Positions 59,395 to 64,000 of a stretch of 64,000 bases of DNA are shown piece after piece. The notes under the pieces were generated by a model. The model ran no database searches. It was not told where the DNA came from and saw only the letters and a program-made list of their open reading frames with translations. The DNA is from Amphibalanus amphitrite (lineage: Eukaryota; Arthropoda; Thecostraca; Balanomorpha; Balanidae), in NCBI RefSeq assembly GCF_019059575.1, contig NW_024881865.1, forward strand, positions 372,001 through 436,000, in the 5' to 3' direction. Positions within the stretch are counted from its first letter, which is position 1. Every line of letters begins with the position of its first letter. The position numbers and the translations under genes are program-made.

Positions 59395-59519
59395 GTTTCA
59401 GTTTCAGTTGAGTTTCAGGGCATTGTTCACGTTTCATTCGTGCAGTTTCATGCAAGTTCGTGCAAAGTAACTGCTCTCTGCCGTGATTTCCAGTAACCAC
59501 CGCCTTCAGAAGCGATAGG
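59395..59519 (+). other. Possible first exon of a divergent plus-strand gene
   Basis: Two overlapping initiator-like TTTCAGTT motifs occur near 59397-59409, and a near-consensus 5' splice site, GATAG/GTAAGTG, follows at 59519. Together they look like a short 5' UTR exon transcribed away from SerRS. No coding frame and no downstream exon could be confirmed. Confidence 0.3.
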
Positions 59520-59710
59520 TAAGTGAATTTTCGTTAGAATCATTGATATTTCGATTAACGGTGTCGTGGTCGTCGTTGAGTTCAAGTTTGAGTTAGGGCG
59601 CAAATATATTGATATAGCCTTGGGCGCGCAACAGCTTGGATTATGTCATGAATAAGAAGACACAATACACTCATTTTTGTGTCGATGTCCTTGTGTGGAT
59701 GCGGTACAGG

Positions 59711-61080
59711 CAGTGGCGGCGGAAGGTATTCTAGGATAGGGGTGCAAACGATATTGAAGCGCCCCTTCCCGCTGGGCGCCCCTTACCATGCCGATGGCCG
59801 TCCCTGCACTGGAAAATCAGTTTCGCCCCTTTTCAGGCGCCCATAGAATTTTGCAGAGTGCTATTCCTGGTCATAATCATCTCCCCTGTAAAAAAAAAAA
59901 ACGCAAAATACGCCCTAGCACTAGGGGTGTAACCGCCCATACGGACAGTGCAATTTTACAGGCCCCAATCTCGGACCTCCCTTAAAGGAAATAGTTCACT
60001 TTTTAACATGGGTTTTGAACTGGAATAGCAGTTCCGTAGCCTGGGCTGAGACGAGCATAAATCAGGAGCTTTTACAGCCCAACGATCACCCTAGGCAAAT
60101 ATATTCTATTTCTCGTCCCGAAAAATGTGTCTTGCGTTGAGGATGTGTGCCTTGCATATATTCGCATCCAGTATGAAACGAGCATGGGTACCGAAAATTC
60201 TTCAGAAACTAGAGAAATTATCTACGAGAACTCTAGAGAAATTCTCGTACTGATCAATAAGGACATTCAGCAGCAGCAGATCGCCCAAATGCCGGTGGCC
60301 GCGATCATTTCTCTAGTTTCTGAAGAATTTTCGGGACCCATGCTCTTTTCATACTGGATCGCCTGTGCCTTACAGAAACTGAAAAGTTCTTCTTATTATC
60401 AAAATATAGAAAATAATCTTTTGTTATAAATAGGTTTTATTTTCTTTGCTGATCATTTTGAACATAAAAAATCATAAATCCATTGCAAAAAAATAATTTC
60501 GTGAAAGTGAACTATTTCCTTTAACATTCATATGTTGTAAACGGCAAACCGCCCCCGATAAATGTTACACAAACTAATTTCCTCTCGCATATCGGCCATC
60601 AGGCGCCCCTTTTTGTCGCATGGAGCCTGCAACGCTATAAGCCCTCATATGTTCGTGTTGGCGTTCGGAGGCTATCGCCTTCAAAGACGTCTCCATTAAT
60701 GTTTCTTTTCCGTCCCACACACAGGCGCCCCTCTTTCGCATGCAGGCGCCCCTCTTCCGCATGGCGCGCGTCTCGAGTAGCTGCGCCCTCCCAGCCTTTA
60801 TCGCCTGGCAAGATTATATTCGACAGGGTCGGCAGCATCTGCCTTTGTTTCAGATAAGGATGCCCTCCACTCTTCAGCATATCAAAAGATACTTTTCCCG
60901 TCATTGCCACCCTCTTCGTGTCACAATGCCTTTATCAGTTGCGGTGTCGCCTCGCACTGCTCAGCTTTATGGCTGCCGCACCTCTTAACTTCCTGCCTCC
61001 TCTACAGATTTTCGAGGCGCCCATTTCCATAGCTTTAGGGTGCAGCTGCCCCCCTTGCCCCCCTGCTTCCGCCGCCACTG
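59711..61080. mobile_element. hAT element (1.37 kb) hosting a nested element
   Basis: Ends CAGTGGCGGCGGAAG are perfectly inverted and flanked by an 8 bp duplication, GGTACAGG (59703-59710 and 61081-61088). GGCGCCCCT/AGGCGCCC motifs are repeated inside, in particular toward both ends, as expected for subterminal binding sites. No transposase. A second element with TTAA flanks is inserted at 59986-60520. Confidence 0.85.
59986..60520. mobile_element. TTAA-flanked fold-back element nested in the hAT
   Basis: The 535 bp element starts AGGAAATAGTTCACTTT and ends with the inverse, flanked by TTAA on both sides (59982-59985 and 60521-60524). Inner arms of about 75 bp (about 60150-60220 and 60305-60375), sharing GAAAATTCTTCAGAAACTAG, are also inverted, so it can fold back. 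TTAA is the target of piggyBac and Kolobok elements. A 100-codon plus-strand frame across it (60127-60429) is probably not real. Confidence 0.8.
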
Positions 61081-61088
61081 GGTACAGG

Positions 61089-62995
61089 TGGGTACAGGTC
61101 CCGTACAGGTTTAGTGCATAGAACATGGTGGGATCTTGATCAGCTTGAGCTAAGGTATCAGTATTATTATACAAAAAAGGTCTTGAAAATTACCGATATA
61201 CCGGTAAGGTTACTATAATGGGAACTTTGTCTTATCTCCAAGCTTCTTATTTCCTTCACCATTTTCCTTTTGGTATGTACCTTCCTGGGGTTTACTAAGG
61301 GTGTGGATCAGGTAGGTATCCTATTCACCCGCTGTCACCGGAAGTAGGTTAGGCATCCTGCTGGCTGCTACCCAGGGGCAGTGCCAGTTTCATGCTTGGG
61401 GTTGCAAATACTGCGTCATACCGACTGCTCACTTTCCCCTCACTTCGCGGCGTCTCACGATGTTCCAGCGCCGGTACAGGTGCACCCACCGTTGGCCAGA
61501 CGGGTCAGACTGACATTTGATCCACCGGCCGCGATCCGTGCCACGCCGGATGGCGCCGCTCCCGCCTTGGACGTGCTGAGCACGGCACTGAGCACGGCGC
61601 GGCGTACCCGGCGGCTCGCTGACGCGGCCGGGCTCGGACGGGCGTGGCGCTGGTATGCCGCTGGTACCGAGCTCAAGGCTACAATACTCCACCGAGCCCA
61701 GCGGACCGCGGGCAGGCCGCTTCCGGCGAGCTGCGGCAGCGGCACGCCCAGGAGAACAATGCAGATGAATGTCCGACTCTCATGTCGCATTCTTGCCGCC
61801 TAATTATCAATCTTCTGTTGCTTTTTTCTGAACGGTACGTTTATGGACACCTATCGGAGGTAATCGTGTCTAGCCAGTTTTTCCGCCTATTTCTGGTCGT
61901 CGCTGCTCTTTACAGATCGTGTTTGGACATCGGGCCATGTCGTAGCCCGCATCCACCCATCCCCTTCCTCATTTGACCTCCAGTCGAGCCATCACGGCGT
62001 GCACTGACCCGTAACTCCTCAGGAGGTCATGACGTGTCATCGCGCGCCGGTCATCCAGCAGCGGACTGAGCCCAACTGAGCCCCCAGTCTGACAGAGCAG
62101 CAGATGGTCGGCTCGGCGCCGCTCCGAGCCACCCGGCGCGGCCAAGAGCGGGGTTTTCCAGGGCCGGTTTTATCACGGAATGTGGCGGCTGAGTCTGAGA
62201 CTGCGTGACGATGGCCGACTGGAGCGGTGGGCTGGTATGCTCCTGTTCGTGCATGCTGTTTGGGCAATTATTCGTTGCATGACACTTTGTTGAGAGACGG
62301 CAAAATTGCAGTTTCTTATTAGTGAATAGCGATACGCGCTCAGATGCGCTAGTTATTGTTACAAGAATATAGGCACAATAAATAGCTTTATACCCTAGCA
62401 CGTTTGCATGATCATGGGTCCTAGTTGCATGCTGGTTCAGTTCAGATGCTGGTTCGTTCTTATATTTTCGGTCACTTTCTTTGTTTGGTGTCAAGTCGTA
62501 CGGTTATCATGGATTGACCAGTCCAATCCGCCGTACAACCAAAGCATGGTCATAACTCATAAGCACTAAACAGAGTGACGCACCGTACCACAACATGACG
62601 TGTTGTAAGTACAAGCGGATTGCTTTTTGTCGTGTTCCCTTTTCAGAAAGTTCACTGTTCGAGTGTCGACTGTAGCGTACTGCTACATGTCATATGTCAT
62701 AACCGTAGGCTGCTTGATATAGACATAGTTCTACTATTCGTTGGAATTGTGTTTTTGTATTAATGCAGTATGCTATATAGTAAACACTGCACACGATGAG
62801 ATCCCGTGTGCCGTTCGGTATCGCCCGTGCCATACTCCTACCGCGCTGAACCGTACCATGTCTTACCCCACCCCAGCGCCGGGGGAGGAGGCTAGGCAGC
62901 CCGCCCCGTCACGGCGGCGTGCGGTGAACGGTTCAATTGGCGTCACGCCCGTCCGATCACCGGCCGCGGCGTCGTCACGGCCATGGCGTTACGCC
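61089..62995. other. Mostly unrecognised; one possible coding exon at 61466-61803
   Basis: After a pyrimidine stretch and CCAG near 61469, a plus-strand frame reads PVQVHPPLARRVRLTFDPPA and continues about 100 residues in GC-rich sequence to a stop at 61801. It has no recognisable domain, no certain 5' splice site, and a competing minus frame. The tandem GGTACAGGTG repeat at 61081-61100 adjoins the hAT duplication. Nothing else was supported. Confidence 0.3.
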
Positions 62996-63355
62996 TGCTT
63001 CTGATCGGCCGTCTGTGCTCCTAAGGCGTGGCAGCTTGGGCATAGGCACTGTCATGGTGCCATGGCTGCTTCTGACTGTTTTCTGCTCCTAAGGCGTGGT
63101 AGCATGTCCAGCGGCACTCATCCGTGCTTCTGAACGGTCGTCTGTGCTTCCGAGGCACGGCATCTTGTCTTAGAGTACTCTCGCCGGCATGTCCTCTTCT
63201 GACCCTGCCAGAGCGTTCCAGCCTCCAAGGCGTGGTATCTTGTCCAGGGGCGTTGACGACGACGTGGTGTCATGCCTGGCTTTATTTCCTGTTTTTGTTC
63301 CTCCGGAGTGACGTCTTATTTAGAGCGTTGACATTGCATGCCGTCCTGCCTCTGG
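62996..63355. repeat. Diverged ~60-85 bp minisatellite-like tandem repeat
   Basis: About five units begin near 62996, 63067, 63126, 63193 and 63278 and share GCTTCTGA...CTCCTAAGGCGTGG(C/T)AGCTTGTCC. Divergence rises toward the right end. No frame is maintained across the units. Confidence 0.6.
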
Positions 63356-63687
63356 AACCTGTTTTGGCCCCCCGCGCGGCCGATCGTCTCGTCTATGAGA
63401 AACTCAACAGCAAACAGCCGTGTTGCGATGTTCATTTTTGTGCCCTTGTTGTGAATACCCTTAAACCGGTGCCGTAAAGATTTTCTTCTGATCGATCTGA
63501 AGTGGTAATTTGTGAAAGCAATGTGATGTTTCCTTTGAATAATTATCCCCTTTGTTTTTCCATGATTGTTTTTATTTACTTCTCAGTAGTCAGTACCGTT
63601 AAACATAATATAGCATGCACTCAACGCACGCAACTGTACTAAGAATGGTGAATCCGAACCTTTTTATTGTTAATTGATTTGATGTTT

Positions 63688-63849
63688 CATAAAACAATCG
63701 TTTTGGTTGGGGCTACACCGGGACTAAACGAAAAATTTTATTTTTTCGTTGATCTACCGGTCTTATCTTTTTTAATCAGCTTTATGCTGGTTATTCCACC
63801 AGTTATATCGTATATTATAATAGTAACACTGTGTAAACAACGTACCTAG
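63688..63849 (+). pseudogene. Possible membrane-protein fragment (GPCR TM5-like)
   Basis: An AT-rich frame contains NEKFYFFVDLPVLSFLISFM followed by LVIPPVISYIIIVTLCKQR and a stop. A long hydrophobic run with an inner proline and tyrosine, then basic residues, resembles the fifth helix of rhodopsin-like receptors. No start, splice signals or other helices were found nearby, so it may be a fragment or chance. Confidence 0.2.
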
Positions 63850-64000
63850 CAATGTGCTATGCTCGCATTTGTCAAGTGTCAATGTCTTTCCTAGCGTCCC
63901 GAAACGCCTGGTAGTAGGTAATGCACCGTATAATGCACTCCAGAATCCAGGGTTGGAATCGTTTCAATTTCCTGGATCATTGCAAGCTTTCCGTTTGGAA

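Noticed and set aside
60127..60429. 100-codon frame in the TTAA element
   Set aside because: Its two halves are inverted copies of one another; it is a by-product of the fold-back structure.

Overview
This window is nuclear DNA of an animal, almost certainly an arthropod. The genes are split by GT-AG introns, two core promoters have the TATA plus TCAGT initiator layout common in arthropods, and a transcription-factor gene reads closest to insect CrebA. The GC-rich host sequence, sprinkled with AT-rich transposons, makes me favour a crustacean such as a barnacle, but that is a guess. No prokaryotic genes, rRNA, tRNA or CRISPR were seen.

Layout. Positions 1-45,900 hold the 5' part of a CrebA/CREB3-like bZIP transcription-factor gene on the minus strand. 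Its first coding exon is 45790-45882 and its second is 14748-14925, with a 30.9 kb intron between them. The bZIP exons are not in the window and should lie to the left of position 1. Both introns are full of mobile elements with readable ends and target-site duplications: small hAT elements (399-546, 37794-38077, 38479-38740), a larger hAT deletion derivative (31408-33605), a Transib-like element (36481-38971), TA-flanked elements (3510-4624, a tandem pair at 27034-27457, a decayed mariner at 30159-31153), a 3 kb unclassified element (15929-18979), and a CR1/L2-type LINE with a long intact reverse-transcriptase frame (21771-24627).

Positions 47458-48407 hold a compact two-exon minus-strand gene for a 160-residue secreted protein with a TATA/initiator promoter. 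A second, similar promoter lies about 240 bp upstream. A short membrane-anchor reading frame or exon lies at 50160-50317.

Positions 51604-58254 hold the cytosolic seryl-tRNA synthetase gene, minus strand, reconstructed exon by exon. Between the two exons that would on their own rebuild the ordinary enzyme sit two further in-frame, phase-0 exons: a 20-residue linker (57014-57073) and an 86-residue exon (56340-56597) that reads as a GST-C/eEF1B-like domain. This is the main discovery candidate: a seryl-tRNA synthetase with a protein-docking domain placed in its tRNA-binding arm. With both exons the protein is 604 residues; without them it is 498, near the usual eukaryotic length.

Positions 59,000-64,000 hold a probable divergent promoter, a hAT element with a TTAA-flanked element nested in it (59711-61080), a minisatellite-like repeat (62996-63355) and weak coding hints that I do not recognise.
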